Assembly (NCBI GenBank): GCA_963930645.1
Contig: OZ005652.1
Span: 264,701,856 to 264,765,855, forward strand
Reading direction: 5' to 3'
Source: Salticus scenicus
Taxonomy: Eukaryota > Arthropoda > Arachnida > Araneae > Salticidae
DNA: 64,000 nucleotides
In this document: piece by piece, positions 44,651 through 57,940 of the stretch
How the letters are laid out: each line of letters opens with the position of its first letter
How positions within the stretch are numbered: position 1 is the stretch's first letter
Made by a program: the position numbers and the translations under genes
The notes under the pieces: model-generated
Databases searched by the model: none
What the model was told of the DNA's origin: nothing
What the model saw: only the letters and a program-made list of their open reading frames with translations

Positions 44651-45327
44651 TATCATATTTACTGCACTTAAATACATCTCAAATTTCCATGTACTGAAAT
44701 TAAAATAAATACTTATAAAAAATAAAAATATTTTTACCTTCATGATAACAATTATTTACCAGTTTTAAAAAACAAAATCTGGAACAATTCTGTAAATATT
44801 AATTTACAATTTGTTATGTACTCATAATATTCTTTAACATTACACAACATGTATATTGAATTCAATCTACTGCACTAACAATATTGGCAAATGCCCAGAA
44901 TATTCACACTCAACCACATTATCTTTCTGCGCATACTCAAAGAGGTGAAGCTTGTTCTCACCCATTTTTGTGATATAAGGGGATTTTTTTATTCAGGTTA
45001 TTATCACTAATATCAAAAAGTAATAAACTGCAGAAAACTATATGTTAAAATCTGCTGTAGTAATAAAAATGGAGTAGCAATTCGAATAAAAAAAATTCTT
45101 CAAACTTATACTAGCAATATTATTTCAACACCATATCAGTATGATTTGAACAGTTTCCCTCAGTATGACTTGAACCACAACGCCCACTGGTGGGTGGCAG
45201 CACTCACATTGGAAACAACTGGCATAGACAGACTCATATGAGAAGGATATAAATTGAAATATTAGTTTTAAATCATACTTTGTTTGATAGTAACATTGTT
45301 TTAAAATCCCCTACCATCTTCAAAATA

Positions 45328-45940
45328 CAGTGAACTCTTGTTGAAACGGACAATCAAGGGCCAACAGTTTTTGTCCATATGAACGAGAGTCCATTATAAC
45401 AGGAGTTCATAAACTGAAGTTCTATATGAACTCTAAAATCACTATTATGTACACATACACAGTATAACACAAATGAAAATTTGTTTCCTCAAACCCTTTT
45501 ATTCAATAAAAATATAAAAGCATGAAAACCGATACTTACTTTCAAAACTTCTTTTCTTCATACAGTACAACTTGATAACAAAATCCTTTGCTATGCCTCC
45601 ACAATAGAAGTGGAGACAGGTGCAAATTGCTGACCTCAACTGTCACTGTCAATCAATACTATTTACCTCCCACAGTATAATAACACAGAGATTAACCCTT
45701 TTATTATTGAACCTTTTCATGTTAATATATATATATTGAATTTGAAAAGATTTTGGAAACTGACTCTTTTTCGAAGAAAGTAAGCTTTGAGGGAAAAATG
45801 TCCATCTTAACGAATGAATTGTACGTATAAAACAATGTTTATTACATGCAATTCCTACAGGCCTTAGCCGGGGATTCTGTTTTTGTACGTAATAACGAGA
45901 AATCCATCTTAAACGGGGCCGTCTTAACAAGAGTTCACTG
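45328..45940. mobile_element. pogo/Tigger-like TIR element with TA target site
   Basis: The ends are CAGTGAACTCTTGTTGAAAC and GTCTTAACAAGAGTTCACTG, flanked by TA (45326-45327 and 45941-45942). Further inside, GTCCAT...AACG and its inverse pair again. This TIR style (CAGTG/A..CTC..GTT) and TA site fit Tc1/mariner of the pogo/Tigger group. The 613 bp hold no transposase. Confidence 0.8.
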
Positions 45941-46260
45941 TATTCACATGTTCTATTTATATGTATAAACAATTGCATTTAATGTTTTTTTAATTTAAAT
46001 TTCAGGCTTTGTTTTAATTTATAAACCATACAGTTTTATCGCGGTCATATGCTACTAAATGCAATTTTTTTTTAATACTTTTTTAAGCAAAACTAGGTGT
46101 AATAACTTTTAGACAATCTTTTTTGGGGAACTTTTTAAAACTAACATTGCTTTTAAGTAAAAATATTATCCAAATCCTTGTGGTGTAAGTAAGTTAGTTG
46201 TACTTTGATCATTTAATGTATTTTGTGTTTATGTGAGTGTGATAGTTTGCCAAAGATTAG

Positions 46261-46575
46261 CAGTGTTACAGCATCTAGAATAAACAGTGTGGCAATTGCC
46301 TATAACCGTGATGTTAAAATGATGCTACAAAAATTAAGCTTACCCAGATGTCGCTGTGATCGAAGCTATTGCTCAAATCGAAGACCTGATTGGCTTTTCC
46401 CAGTTTCGTCAGTTTAATCATGTGATCTAAGCATATAATTAACCAATAGAGAGTCTCGGTTTTGTTGTTGTGACACTAGCTTCGATTACAATGACATCTG
46501 GTGACAGACTTAATTTTTTTAGTACAATTTTATTCGCCACTTTCCACACTGTTTATTCTAGACGCTGTAGCAGTG
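46261..46575. mobile_element. MITE with long inverted ends
   Basis: Left CAGTGTTACAGCATCTAGAA then TAAACAGTGTGG; right CCACACTGTTTATTCTAGAC then GCTGTAGCAGTG. The similarity continues inward (CCAGATGTCGCTGTGATCGAAG against CTTCGATTACAATGACATCTGG). Total 315 bp, non-coding. Confidence 0.8.
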
Positions 46576-47799
46576 TAGTATGACATAAAAGTCATTGTTA
46601 ATTTGCATAGTTTTCATTTTTATATTCAGAGTTTCAAATACATCCCTTTAATTAAATATTTCCATAATCAAAATATACTAAGTAAATACTAATAATATAT
46701 TTTTGTTTTTTCTCACGTTTATACTGAGAAAAAGGAAAATTAATTTTGGCATTCACACATTTTGCATAATTGGATTGAACTGATTCAAGAATCTATAGCA
46801 TTGGTTTCTGATCTAGAAACTAATAAAATCATTCCTCTTAAAAGAATGTGGAAATTGGGAATAAAGACTGGGAAGTGCTATTTCTTCCAATTTTGAAAGC
46901 TATTTGAATCTGTGAAAAATTAACTCCCTGAAAAATTGTCTCTTAAGTTCTCCGAGTTATTGAACAATTTTCAGAAAAGCGAGATAAGTCTTGCAAAAAT
47001 TAAGACATTAAATAACTAAGGTTTATTAATACAAATTTTTTTGATTTTCAAATTTTTCTACTTATTAGACCTCAGATAAGAAAAATCAGTTTTATACCAG
47101 AAAGTTTAATTTACAGACAAGGCTTATATCTGTGCAAAACATAACCTCATTTAAAAATAGCGTTATTTGTCAATTAAAATTTCTGGTGTAAAACTCAATA
47201 AACTCATTTAGCTGACCTGTGAATTACATGCAGGAAAATATGATATTTTATTTCATTTAAAATATACCTTATATAGGCTTTTCAATTTTGGCTAATCAAT
47301 TTCGATCACAATCGTGAACATCTTCAGAGCCACTTGTTACGTCTTCGTCCTTCGTTTTATGGTTTCGCGGTTTTTTCGTTTTTTGATATTTTATTAATTT
47401 GTAGAGCTGTCCTCGAATTTCAACTGAAAGGATATTTTTCTACGTAAATCACTTTGTTTAGAACAAACTAAGGAATAGTTTAGGTGCTGAAAAAGCAGAA
47501 AAATAATTTAAAATCTATTGTTATTAAAAAACTGAGCTAAGCAATTGGTAAATTTAATTTCCTTTAGGATTTTTATTGAGTAAGAATTATTTATTAATAA
47601 TTTAAATTGCAATGAACCGAATAAATTTTCTAATAAAGAGTGTTTTTTTTTTTTTCTTATATTTGTCATTTATTCTATTTATTGAATCATTTTACTTTTA
47701 TTTAATTTAATGTTTTATTACAATGTAATTTAATTATATTAATGCTCTAGTCATCATTTTTAGAAAAAAATAATTTTAATAAAAGCTGGCTTTTTTAAA

Positions 47800-48350
47800 T
47801 TTTAATCGGTCTTTTTTAAGCGGTTTAAACCAAAAACAACCGGACGGCTTTTTTTGGCCTGGTCAAAATCCGGCAGCCCTGAGCAAGTCGAGAATTTAGT
47901 TAAAATCGATTGCAAGATTTGTACTGGACAAACAAACAAACAAGACAGCGAGTTAATAAAAACATGGTAATAAATACTGATCCAATTCTTTTGAAAATTT
48001 ATTTAAATATAGTGACCAGCGAAGCAGGCATAACCTGTTAATACTAGAATAAGATTCTAAATTTTAATCATCTGCTGAACTTTATACATATTGATGTTGC
48101 TATGTAAATTTAATAGTTTTTTTTTTTTTTTTTTTTTTTCTTTCTCGTTTTTTGGTCTGTGTGTTTTGGGTTTTAATAAAAGTAAGAATTCTGTTGGACA
48201 ATAAAATAAAAATTTTTACTTTTTTTTTTTTTTTCCCATATAAAAAAGTTTAATATTAAAATGTTTGAGTAATATTTTGGCAGGTTTTTGATGGTTTAAA
48301 CCATGGTTAAAACCGTCATGTCAAAAACCTCCTTGTCGAAAACTGTCAAA
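47800..48350. repeat. Remnants of GGTTTAAACC-type repeat
   Basis: At 47800-47880 the sequence AAGCGGTTTAAACCAAAAAC ... GGCCTGGTCAAAATCCGGCA then GCCCTG looks like one end of a MITE (CAGGGCTGCCGGATTTTGAC in reverse). At 48280-48350, GGTTTTTGATGGTTTAAACC then ATGGTTAAAACC is palindromic and related. Only fragments are present. Confidence 0.45.
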
Positions 48351-49194
48351 AACGTATATTTATTTAAAATTTAATTGTTATATAAAAACTTAATTTAACA
48401 AAATATAGTTTATAAAGATTTTTTGAAAACTAAATAGATTCATGTTCTTTGAAAAACACATTGTTATAACATTTTGATTAATATAAAAAACCAAACTTTA
48501 AGCTTTTGAAATTTCATTATGAATTATTGTCACTGGCTGTAGGTAAGCCCCCCCCCCCCCCCCTGAAATACATGATGAAAGACTGTTTTCGTGTAGTCTC
48601 ATGCATCTGGCCCCAGTGACATAAAATTTTGTAGCTGTCTGCGACAGGTTTTTAAAATTTCGTAATCTGTACTCAAAAAGCCTGAAAGCTGAAAGCGGCA
48701 ATCTGGGAGGAGGGGGGGGGGTGTTAACAACAGTGGTGATCTCGTGCAACAATACACAATACAATTTTACTACAAAATAATATAGTATAAACAATTATAA
48801 AATAATAAGTTTAACTCATTCAATTAAATATTTCATAGCAATGTTTGACACAACACAATATAAATAATTATAAATAATAAAAGTATTAATTTTAGTTTTG
48901 ATACAGAAATTTTTATAAGTGAATTTTGAAGTGGAGGAGAAGTTTTGGAGCAGTTTTAAATGAAATTAGCACTTTCCTACATTCCCGTAGAATCTCAGTA
49001 ACAGGTAACAGGAGAAAAAGAATACATGCATAACACTGCCTATCAAGGGAGATCTAGGCTCCTAGGTCGCCCTTGTTAAGCACTGTTTTGTGTGTTCCTA
49101 CCAAGGCACCTATAGGGAGTTCAAGAGTTCCTACCACAGAGCGTCTAAGACGTCATACATCAGTAGCGCATTGTCGTGGGCAAAAATATCTAAA

Positions 49195-49390
49195 TTGCAG
49201 ACAATTTTTTATGACTGCAGACAAAAACTGTCTTAAAGTTGTGGGAAATTTTTTTTTTAGTAGTACAGACAAAAGAGTGTCTGAAAGTTAGGGTCAATTT
49301 TTTTATTAGTGCAGACAAAAACTGTCTGCAAGCCGTTTTTCTGTGTCCGCGACTATGTCGCCGTGTCGCGGCGTTTCTGCCACTGGGCAT
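49195..49390 (+). repeat. Three-unit diverged tandem repeat, about 55-65 bp
   Basis: TGCAGACAAAAACTGTCT (49218), TACAGACAAAAGAGTGTCT (49264) and TGCAGACAAAAACTGTCTGC (49311) each sit in a repeat with (A/G)AAAGTT.GGG.(A/C)AATTTTTTT between them. It ends in a CG-rich patch (GTCCGCGACTATGTCGCCGT). Confidence 0.7.
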
Positions 49391-49613
49391 CAGGCAAACA
49401 TTGCTGTCTGTAAAAAAAAAAATATATATATATATATGAAACCTATTAATTCATTTAGACTTCCAGTTTTGTTCTTTCTTCTTTATATTTAAGCTCTAAA
49501 ACGTCGTAAAACCCGTTCAGCCTTAATCTCGTTATATTTGTTTGCTTAATTTTATCCACCTTCTTGCTATAGCTATAATAGACTATCCTACGTCATGAAT
49601 TCAATCTTTATAC

Positions 49614-49760
49614 TTTTTCCTGTATTCAATAGAAGAAAGTATTGGATTCAAAAAAAAAAAAAAAAATTATTTCCGGTTTTCGATAGATTTACATATTTTG
49701 AGATATCCAGAACACGATTTAACCATTTTTAGAAAATGTCTATCTGTGTGGTGACAAAAA
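49614..49760 (+). repeat. Second, shorter copy of the repeat at 35310
   Basis: It has GAAGAAAGTATTGGATTC, GATAGATTTACATATTTTGA, GATATCCAGAACACGATTTA and GAAAATGTCTATCTGTGTG, matching the 35330-35440 part of the longer copy, with a poly-A run inserted and without the (TCTG)n expansion. Confidence 0.65.
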
Positions 49761-50166
49761 TTTTTATATTCATTCAAAATATGCTATGATACTTTCATAT
49801 ATTACTAGGAAATTTACTTATAACTATGTTTAATATAGTATATGTTAAACTTAGTTTTGTGATACTTTAAAAATATCATGGTTGTTTTTAATAAGATATT
49901 ATTTATAAGTATGTTTTAAAAAGTAAATAGATTAATGTTTTGGGAGAAACATTATTATTATAACATTTTGATTAATATAAAAACAAAACTTTAAGTTTCT
50001 AAAAATTCATTATTTATAAATCATTGATATTTTTTTTTTTTTTTTTTTTTTTTTTGTAATACAACATTGTATACTTTATTTTTTTTAGTATTGTGTTTTT
50101 AATATTATGCATTTAACCAATAAAATAAAAATGTATAGCCTAATATTTTGTATTTAAATATTTTAT

Positions 50167-50200
<34 letters not shown>

Positions 50201-51386
50201 GACTGCTGAGATTGTGAGTTTTTACAAAAAAGCAATAATTCTGAATGTTAAACGAGCTTGAATTGCTTCTTAAATTCTCATAATTACCATAAGAAAGATA
50301 AAATATAAATGCTTTTTGGACATGTATAAATTAATTTAATACTTACTCGTACACATTTATTTTAAATTCATTTGTTCAAACTGTAAACAGGTATAAATAT
50401 TTATACAGTCAGTAATAATAATAATAAATAGATAAATTATTATTAAATGATAAGTGTAATAAGTATAGATGATAAATATAATTATTTTCAAATTCATATT
50501 AACTTACTGCACACAGTTATTATGTTTTACTTTTAAAAAAAATAATAATCCAGTTTTCCTGTGCTTAATACTTGGTTTATGTTAAAATTCCTAAGTAACT
50601 TTGGAATTTTAGAATTTCATAAATATTAATCTTATACTATTAAGTGAGCAATACTTGTATATTTCACTGTTCTCGAAAACGGTTGCTCGGACAGTCACGA
50701 GATTTAACACAAAGGTGCCCCCCGAAGGGTCATTGTGTACATCGAAGTCAGATTTTTGAATTTTTGATTAGTTTTTTCTTAATTAATTAAAATGTGAAAA
50801 TAATAACCTTCTAATTTCTGATAAAAAAGCCATTTAAATTTTAACATTTTATCCATAATTTAATTGTTACCATTTTTTTTTTTTTTTTTTTTTTGACAAA
50901 ATAAGTAATAATAATTTTAAAAAAAACGTACATTTATTTAAAATGAGGAAAATAAATCAGAAAGATTAGAAAATAAGTTAGAAATATCAGTCGCATCGTT
51001 ACAAATAAGATACCAAATGAAAGGGAAAATTTTTGTAAATCCGATGCATTAAACAGCTTATCAATCGGACAATTAGATTTTTTTAAATTAATTAAAGTAG
51101 GAATTTTAGGTGGCAACAGCAGAAGATTGTATGGAAACCGTTAGGAGAAAAAAATTGAAAAATCTGCTTCACATTAAGTCACATGATTTTTAAGTGGGAT
51201 TAAAAATTGCAGTTTTCGAATTCTTTTAAATTTTCTCTCAGGAACACAAAAATATAACATACAGCCTGTACCCCACAAGACCAACTTGCATTTCAAATTT
51301 CATCAATTATTTTGGTTAATAAACAAAAGTTATTATTATTTTTTTCAAATTAAGTTTTATTCTATCTTCAAAAAGATTTATGTGAT

Positions 51387-51705
51387 CATAGATATAATAA
51401 TATATATAGTTCTATCGTCCCCATATTATCGTGCAAAGATTTTTGATGCCGAAAAAAAATCTTTGGAATCAGCCATTAAGTGGTATTGAAGGAAAAAAAG
51501 AAGAATGAATTTGAAAGTATATCTGGAGCTTTTCATTCAACTTTAGTAAATAAATTATTCGTGAATTTTATTTGCTAAAACATTCGTGTGTATTCACTCG
51601 GGGAAAGACTGCCATATTTTGGTAAAATCGCCGTCTTTTCCCGAGTGAAAAGGAATCACTTTTTTCTCCCCAATGATCAATCTATATATTATTACTATAT
51701 CTATG
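51387..51705. mobile_element. MITE, CATAGATATAG family, copy B, perfect 8-bp TSD
   Basis: The ends are CATAGATATAATAATATATA and TATTATTACTATATCTATG, inverted. It is flanked by TATGTGAT on both sides (51379-51386 and 51706-51713). Inside (about 51595-51650) a 16-bp stem TCACTCGGGGAAAGAC / GTCTTTTCCCGAGTGA encloses a 23-nt loop. It has no coding capacity. The relative at 31431-31720 has the same order of blocks. Confidence 0.85.
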
Positions 51706-52111
51706 TATGTGATACGATACATTAATAATTTCTATTAATGTATCAAGTAGATTATGATTAATGATGGTTAATGTATCAATAATGTATGTCATTCTATTAA
51801 TGTATCAATGATTTTTATTCAAGTAGAATAGAAATCATTGTTTACATGCATATTTTCACAATACTTAATCATTTGAATTTTGATATGAAGCTAAACAAGA
51901 AAAATATAACTTGAGAGAAAGAAAATATTTATTTTTCCAGGTTTTATAACAAATTTTCACTGACTTTTAATGAAAATCTTTATTTTCCATGAGTTTTCCC
52001 TGACTTTTTTAAACAAATTCCAAATTCCCTGTTTTCCAGGTTTTCCCTGATGAGTATGAACCCTGTTATTATATATATAAATAAATTATTATCCCATGGC
52101 ACAATTGGAAC

Positions 52112-52297
52112 CATGGGCGTCGGCAGAATGGGGCAAGGGTTGGGGGGCACTCCTCCACACCCCCCCCCCCCCCCAAGGAAAATTCTAATAAGCATTTTTT
52201 TCTTTAACTTTAAAACTATGCTATCAGAATTTTATTTTTAAAAATATATTTTTTCAGGTTGTGCACCCCCCTGAAATTTTTTCTGGTGACGTCACTG
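52112..52297. mobile_element. hAT-type MITE with perfect 8-bp TSD
   Basis: The ends are CATGGGCGTCGGCAGAA and TTCTGGTGACGTCACTG, imperfect inverted repeats. ATTGGAAC occurs on both sides (52104-52111 and 52298-52305). The element is 186 bp with G- and C-runs, non-coding. Confidence 0.88.
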
Positions 52298-54127
52298 ATT
52301 GGAACTCTAGTGGAGACTAGCCATGACCTTCGCTAAAGTGCTGAATCATTTCACCCACAAAACATGACATCACACAACCATTCCTGAAACTCGAACATAC
52401 TACCACATGATGCCTCTGCCATTAAGGCAACTAGCTATAATATAGGCCTCTAGTCAAGTCTCATATAGTGATTGATTGGTGATGTAGCCTACGAGGATGT
52501 AACAGTATTTTTATGACTGTTATTTTCATCTTTAAAATGAGGGATAAGGTGTAGAAATTTTATTATTACATGGCCCTTGTTCTGGGGCAAATAAATCAGA
52601 TGACTGCTGATTTTACATGACAAAAAAATGTATTATTTAATAATTTTAGATAATTTGTTCTTCAGTACACATATTTCATAAATTAAAAATTTTAACAGAA
52701 TGCATGTAATGATAACTAATAAACTCTATCTTTTTTTTTTTTTAAGATATAAACATTCACTATGCAGATTAGTTCATTTAAAATAATATTTCATTAAAAA
52801 TACAGAAGGAAACAAATATTACTTAAAATAAGTATACTATTGTTACTTGTGTATCAAACAATTTTAGGCTGAGTAAATAACATCGAAATGAACTTAAACA
52901 TAAATTTATATTAACAACATATAATATACGGTTGAGTTCCTATAAACATACATAAAAGAATAATTAAAATTTAAACTTCAAGCTTCAGATTTTTTTCTTT
53001 TGTATGTGTGTGTGGACAATTTAAAGGGAAGTCCTTTCCTTTAATTAGCATCGAGGGGGAGAGGCAAAATATTTAAAAAAAATAAAATAGAGCTTTTACT
53101 TAAAAAATGTGTGTTATGAGGTTTTTGAAATTGGCAAAGCAATTGTGCATACTTTTGAAAGTGTAAAATTTTTATAAGGGCATCAGTGAGTGGGAATTTG
53201 CTACATTCAGAATTTTCAAAAGTTGTTTGCATGGTGATCGTACCGACTGTTTGATTACGAAACAAGGGGAAATGTGCAACTATGTAAAAATGTGCTACAG
53301 TTAGAATTTTTTAAGGTGTGGAAATGTGGAATGAACATGTGGAATGAACAGGCTGTTGTATGTCCTGAAACAGAAAGAGTTTGCAACAGATAATATTAAT
53401 ATGGTCAGATTTTTCAAAAACCAGTTAGTCACCAAAGATGATGGCTAGTGGTAAATAAAAAATACTAATCATTAAAAAAAAAAAAAAAAAGTATATATAA
53501 CACTTGCTATGAAACTCTTTCAAGTGCTAATTTCCCATTGGCTTGAAAAAAATTGCAGAAATTAGTTTACATTAAGGAAAATTATTAAGAAAACTTGTTT
53601 ACATAGTTAAAATACAAAGAAATGTCTTGAGAAGTTTCTTACTTAAAGTCTTTTTGGATTGGGATCCCACCCTTCCGAGGCTTACCAATGATCAAAAAAA
53701 TTTTTTTTTTCTCTCTCTCTCTCTGTTTTATGATCTTCATTCAATAGCAAAGAGTGCCACCTATGGTCTAGATTTTTGCAAGGCTTAATCTCATTACATG
53801 AATTTTTATTGGTTAATATTTTGATTGCCTCACATAGTCTGAAAATTTTTTGACATTTTAAAAGTTTATATCTTTTTATATATATGGTTATGCGGTTAAA
53901 TTTAATATTGGCTATATATGTTCTTTTATTCTTGTATGGATTTTTCTTTTGGTTATACCCACATAAAAACCTGTATGTTTATATATACTTGTATATTTTT
54001 ATTTTTAGAAATGTCAACAGTAGCTTATAATTTGATGTTTGATTGTTCAGTAAGAATTGTCATTCATTATGACTTCCATTATTTTAATTCATAATCTTTT
54101 GAAAATTTACAGTTCTACTATTTACAG

Positions 54128-54237
54128 ATATCATGAGTGGATGAAAGATGAAGAACTATTAGAACTAACATCATCTGAGCCATTAACTTTAGAGCAGGAA
54201 TATGAAATGCAAAAGTCGTGGTATGAAGATAATGATA
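54128..54237 (+). CDS. NAT9: NAT9 second coding exon
   Basis: This 110-nt exon has tttacag acceptor and GATA|gtaggt donor. It encodes YHEWMKDEELLELTSSEPLT then LEQEYEMQKSWYEDND, the best conserved N-terminal NAT9 segment (human has YHEWMKSEELQ.LTASEPLTLEQEY.MQ.SW). Using the donor at 54238 yields a Lys codon across the junction (NDKCTFI), as in human NAT9 (DKCTFIVLD). An alternative acceptor 16 bp upstream is less likely because the phase with exon 1 would break. Confidence 0.95.
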
Positions 54238-54595
54238 GTAGGTATATTATTTACTTGATCGCAATTCTATTATCATCAGTATTGAAAATTTATTTATTTG
54301 TTGATGTATTTCTCAAAAGATACTTCATAGCAGATTTCAACAAAAGACTATTCAATTTTCGTGTGTGTTGATTTACCATATACTGAGTTGAAAGGTAAAC
54401 ATCTGGTTTTGTGGCAGAAACAGGTGAGTCAATTTCATAATAAGGGCTCCAGACAGATTTTCAGAATGTTTGCTGCTAGATTAAATATGATAGCAATTTG
54501 GTGAATCAGTATTTGTCAATTGTGAGATTTATTTCTGCATTTAAATTATGCATAATCTTTTTGTGTAACTTAAATTATTTTATTTTAATACATAA

Positions 54596-54770
54596 AGTCA
54601 TGATAATAGGAATAAATAATCAAAAATACTCAAATAAATAAATTCACTCTTCTTTTGTGTCAGCTCTACTAAATTGTAATTTATGCAAACCCTTATTCGT
54701 GGGGAAACCCTTACCCTATCTTAACTAACCTTTATTCATGGTCATTTTCCAAAATATTCGAATTTGTTGT
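54596..54770 (+). repeat. Dispersed repeat, partner at 60168-60296
   Basis: Both copies contain GTCATGATAATAG(G/A)AATAAAT, CAAATAAATAAATT or a variant, TTTTGTGTCA, CTACTAAATTGTAATTT and TT(A/C)ATGGTCATTTT in the same order. They sit in the same NAT9 intron about 5.6 kb apart. Confidence 0.7.
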
Positions 54771-55521
54771 TGTAGTGTTTCTGTGTCACTTGGATTTTAT
54801 GTTATTAAAAATTAAACTTTAAATCTTCTTTGATAAATTAAGTGTCAGAAAAAATTATATCAAGCTATTGATTTAAAAAATCTAATAGTTTGGATAAATT
54901 ACAATTATTTTTTTTACAGTGTACCAATTGGAGACCCAAGGAATTTTCCTTGGTTTTCACCAAAACAGAAATTTTACTTTAAAGTATTCTGAAAATGGAT
55001 ATCCAAGCAGCACAGAAAACAACACCATTTACCATGTCCATAGTTAACTAATTTAATAACCCTTTAAATTTCTTCAAAACTTAATTTGTCATTGCATTGT
55101 GTAAAAAAATAATAAAAAGAAATAAATAAAATAAAAAGAGTAGAAGGATCTGATGGAAAATCCAAGTTGCCAAACAACTGATTTTTGTCACTGTTACTGT
55201 GTATAACTTAAACTACAAAATCTAAAAGTATTTTAACTTTCACTTTGATAATCTTAAATTTAAAATTGAATTGTTAATAGAATAAACAGCATTCACAATT
55301 TATCAAAAGTTTACACTATTAAACTCTTTGTGTATTAAATTTAGTTATTCTAATCTTTTATGATAATTTATTATTATTATTATCTATTTATTTTTAGCCA
55401 GATGGTGCAGTCCTTAAATAAGAATAAAAATAAAATACAAACAAAACTTTCATACAAATTCTTTATTCTGAAAAGCAAAAATGCTAGCTCAAATTATCCC
55501 AGAATTGTTTCGACAAGTGTC

Positions 55522-55552
<31 letters not shown>

Positions 55553-56164
55553 TCTTACTTTAATTACAGAAAACTGTATGAACCAAATATAGCTCTGATG
55601 TTACAATAGAGAATGTAAAAATTTTAAAACACTCTACACAATTCCATGGTAATTAAAGCTAGCTTACTGAACCAACTGACTCTTAAAATAACAATTCACA
55701 TTTTCATTCTCAATCAAGATTAACTATCCGAAATTGTTCGTAATTATTTCTCATCTTCTACTCGACTGCTATTTTTTGGCATCTTGAGATACTGTGGAAA
55801 CCATTTTTCTTTCTTTCTTTTATTTTTATTAAACTTAATTAAATCCTTTTACAAAAAACAAATCAACTTCCCTTTATCTTTTATTATTCCACCCAGTTTT
55901 CAAATAGTAGAGGTAAATAATAACCTCTGAGATTTTCTTCCCAAGTTAATTCAATTTGCTAATCATTCAGTAATTGGTCCCTTCTTTTATTTATTTTTTA
56001 TTTATTTTATTTTTATTTTTTTGTTAAAAAAGGTCAAGTTACAAAAAGAAAAAATAATACTTTTCTTACAATCAAATTAGTTAAAACTATTCACATGCAG
56101 TTATCAATCAACAAAAATAAAATACTAAATCTCTATTTTTACTTATATCACCATTTATTTTTAT

Positions 56165-56206
<42 letters not shown>

Positions 56207-56576
56207 AAAACTACATCAACTTTGATTGTTGAATAAACAGACATTACTACTTGACTGTAAACAATTTTTCCATTTTCCATTACACTTTAGAGCTCTAGTA
56301 GTAGTACAAAGTAAACAAATTTTCCTTTTTTTTTTTTTAATACCTCTACCATACATAGTCTAGATTAACAGTAACTTATTTAAAGAAAATTAGTTTAAAC
56401 ACATTTTTTTTTCTTTTACAACAAATAGATTAAAGCGTAAACCTTTGTAAAATAAAAATGATAGATGAATAAGACTTACATCTATGGAGATATCCACAAA
56501 AAAGACCTTCTGGGAACTTTTGAGGAGGTATTTCTATTCATGGTTGAGGGATCAATTGCTTTATTACTCCTAGACT

Positions 56577-56740
56577 ATGACAGGATTAAATTCTGAGACC
56601 CAATCGAATCAAATTGTAGATGATACTGAGGTATTTTTACTCTTTCCATTTAATCGATGTCAGGATTACACTCCAAGACTCAATCGCAACCAATTTGTAG
56701 TCGTCAGTGAGGTTCTCCATATCACCATAAACTCCGAGGA
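56577..56740 (+). repeat. Two-unit diverged tandem repeat, about 79 bp
   Basis: TGACAGGATTAAATTCTGAG (56577) and TGTCAGGATTACACTCCAAG (about 56659) each continue (C)CCAATCG or TCAATCG, AA.(C)AA.TTGTAG and AGTGAGGT or TACTGAGGT. The unit is open over 80 codons, but the frame has no recognised domain. Confidence 0.6.
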
Positions 56741-57908
56741 TTTTTTTCTGTACCAGGCAAGTCTAAAATGCCCAAGACTAGGTCACAGGAAGACAGAATG
56801 CTATTTCAGATGCCTTTAGCATATAAATTTCAATGCATGATGATAGCAAAAAATATATCATTTTATTGCTGACCCAATCTCCCCCTCAAGATGAGGCTTC
56901 ACAGATTGAGTTGCTCAGCAAAACATAATAGGTGTTGCAACTTCGCTTCAAAGTTTTACAAAATTCATGAACCTCCTAGGAACTAGCTCGGCCGATAGAG
57001 ATAGATGTATTTTCGGATGAAAGTTTATGCATCTTTAAATCAACAAAAAACCTAGTTGGCTGTATATTCCATATGGCAGCCGTAGCTTGAAAGATGAGTC
57101 GCCTTTCAATCCCCATTCAATATTGATTTCAAAAAACAGAAATAATTCTCATGCACTTCTAGCATTAGGAGGGGCAGGGCCCCCTCCCTCTCTCCCTTCT
57201 TTAAGGAGCAAAACTTATAGTCCTCTTCACTAGATATCACCCATACTTAATAATATTTTTCCTTCTTGAAAACTGAATACTGCCCCCCCCCCCCAGTGTT
57301 GCCACTCTTTAAAAACGAACTTTTCAATACCCAATCTAAATTCCTAATTTCAGTATAAGATCCTTCCCTCAATGATTGGTTCACCACATCATGACATTCT
57401 TGGAACTTTAGAGGGAGAAAACTCCCGCACTGGACCAGAGAAAAAAAAAATCTATCGCTTACAATTCCATAAATTTAGGGAAAGAGGAACTGACCACATA
57501 CACACACATCTATTAGACTTAGAACCATAAATATAGTTTACCGTAACAAATCCAAAATAGCTTTATGGTTGATCACGAAGGTGTTGAGATATCTTTATCA
57601 TTGTTCACGAAGACATTGAGATTTTAGTGAAATGCACAGTAAAATGTACTTTATTATCACTTGTTTTTAAATGACAAAAATAGTATTTTTTTCACTGAAC
57701 TGTGAAAGTATTGAGCCCTTAAACAGTTAGCAAAAGGGGAGTTTTAACAAAAGTTCTTGGAAAAAGAACAGCTGCAAAGTACTTTTCTCACGGTCAGCAA
57801 AAATGACCAAGCGAAAACCAATCTTTTTTTTTTTTTTTTTTTGTATTATTTCTTTGCTAGAATTCTTTTTGCTTCAAACTACTTTTTCCCTCTTTAAAGA
57901 GGGGAAAA

Positions 57909-57940
<32 letters not shown>

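Larger units (their letters stand above)
43152..54127 (+). other. NAT9: NAT9 intron 1 (10976 bp), repeat-filled
   Basis: It runs from gtatat to tttacag. It holds at least five terminal-repeat elements listed separately, a direct repeat pair at 44174/44538, poly-T and poly-A tracts, a poly-C at about 48550-48563, and a (TC)n near 53710-53724. Stretches 46576-47850, 49761-51386 and 52306-54127 show nothing else that I can recognise. Confidence 0.75.

Noticed and set aside
45649..45978. 109-codon minus-strand frame
   Set aside because: It lies across the right half of the Tigger-like element and reads its terminal repeat; not a transposase.
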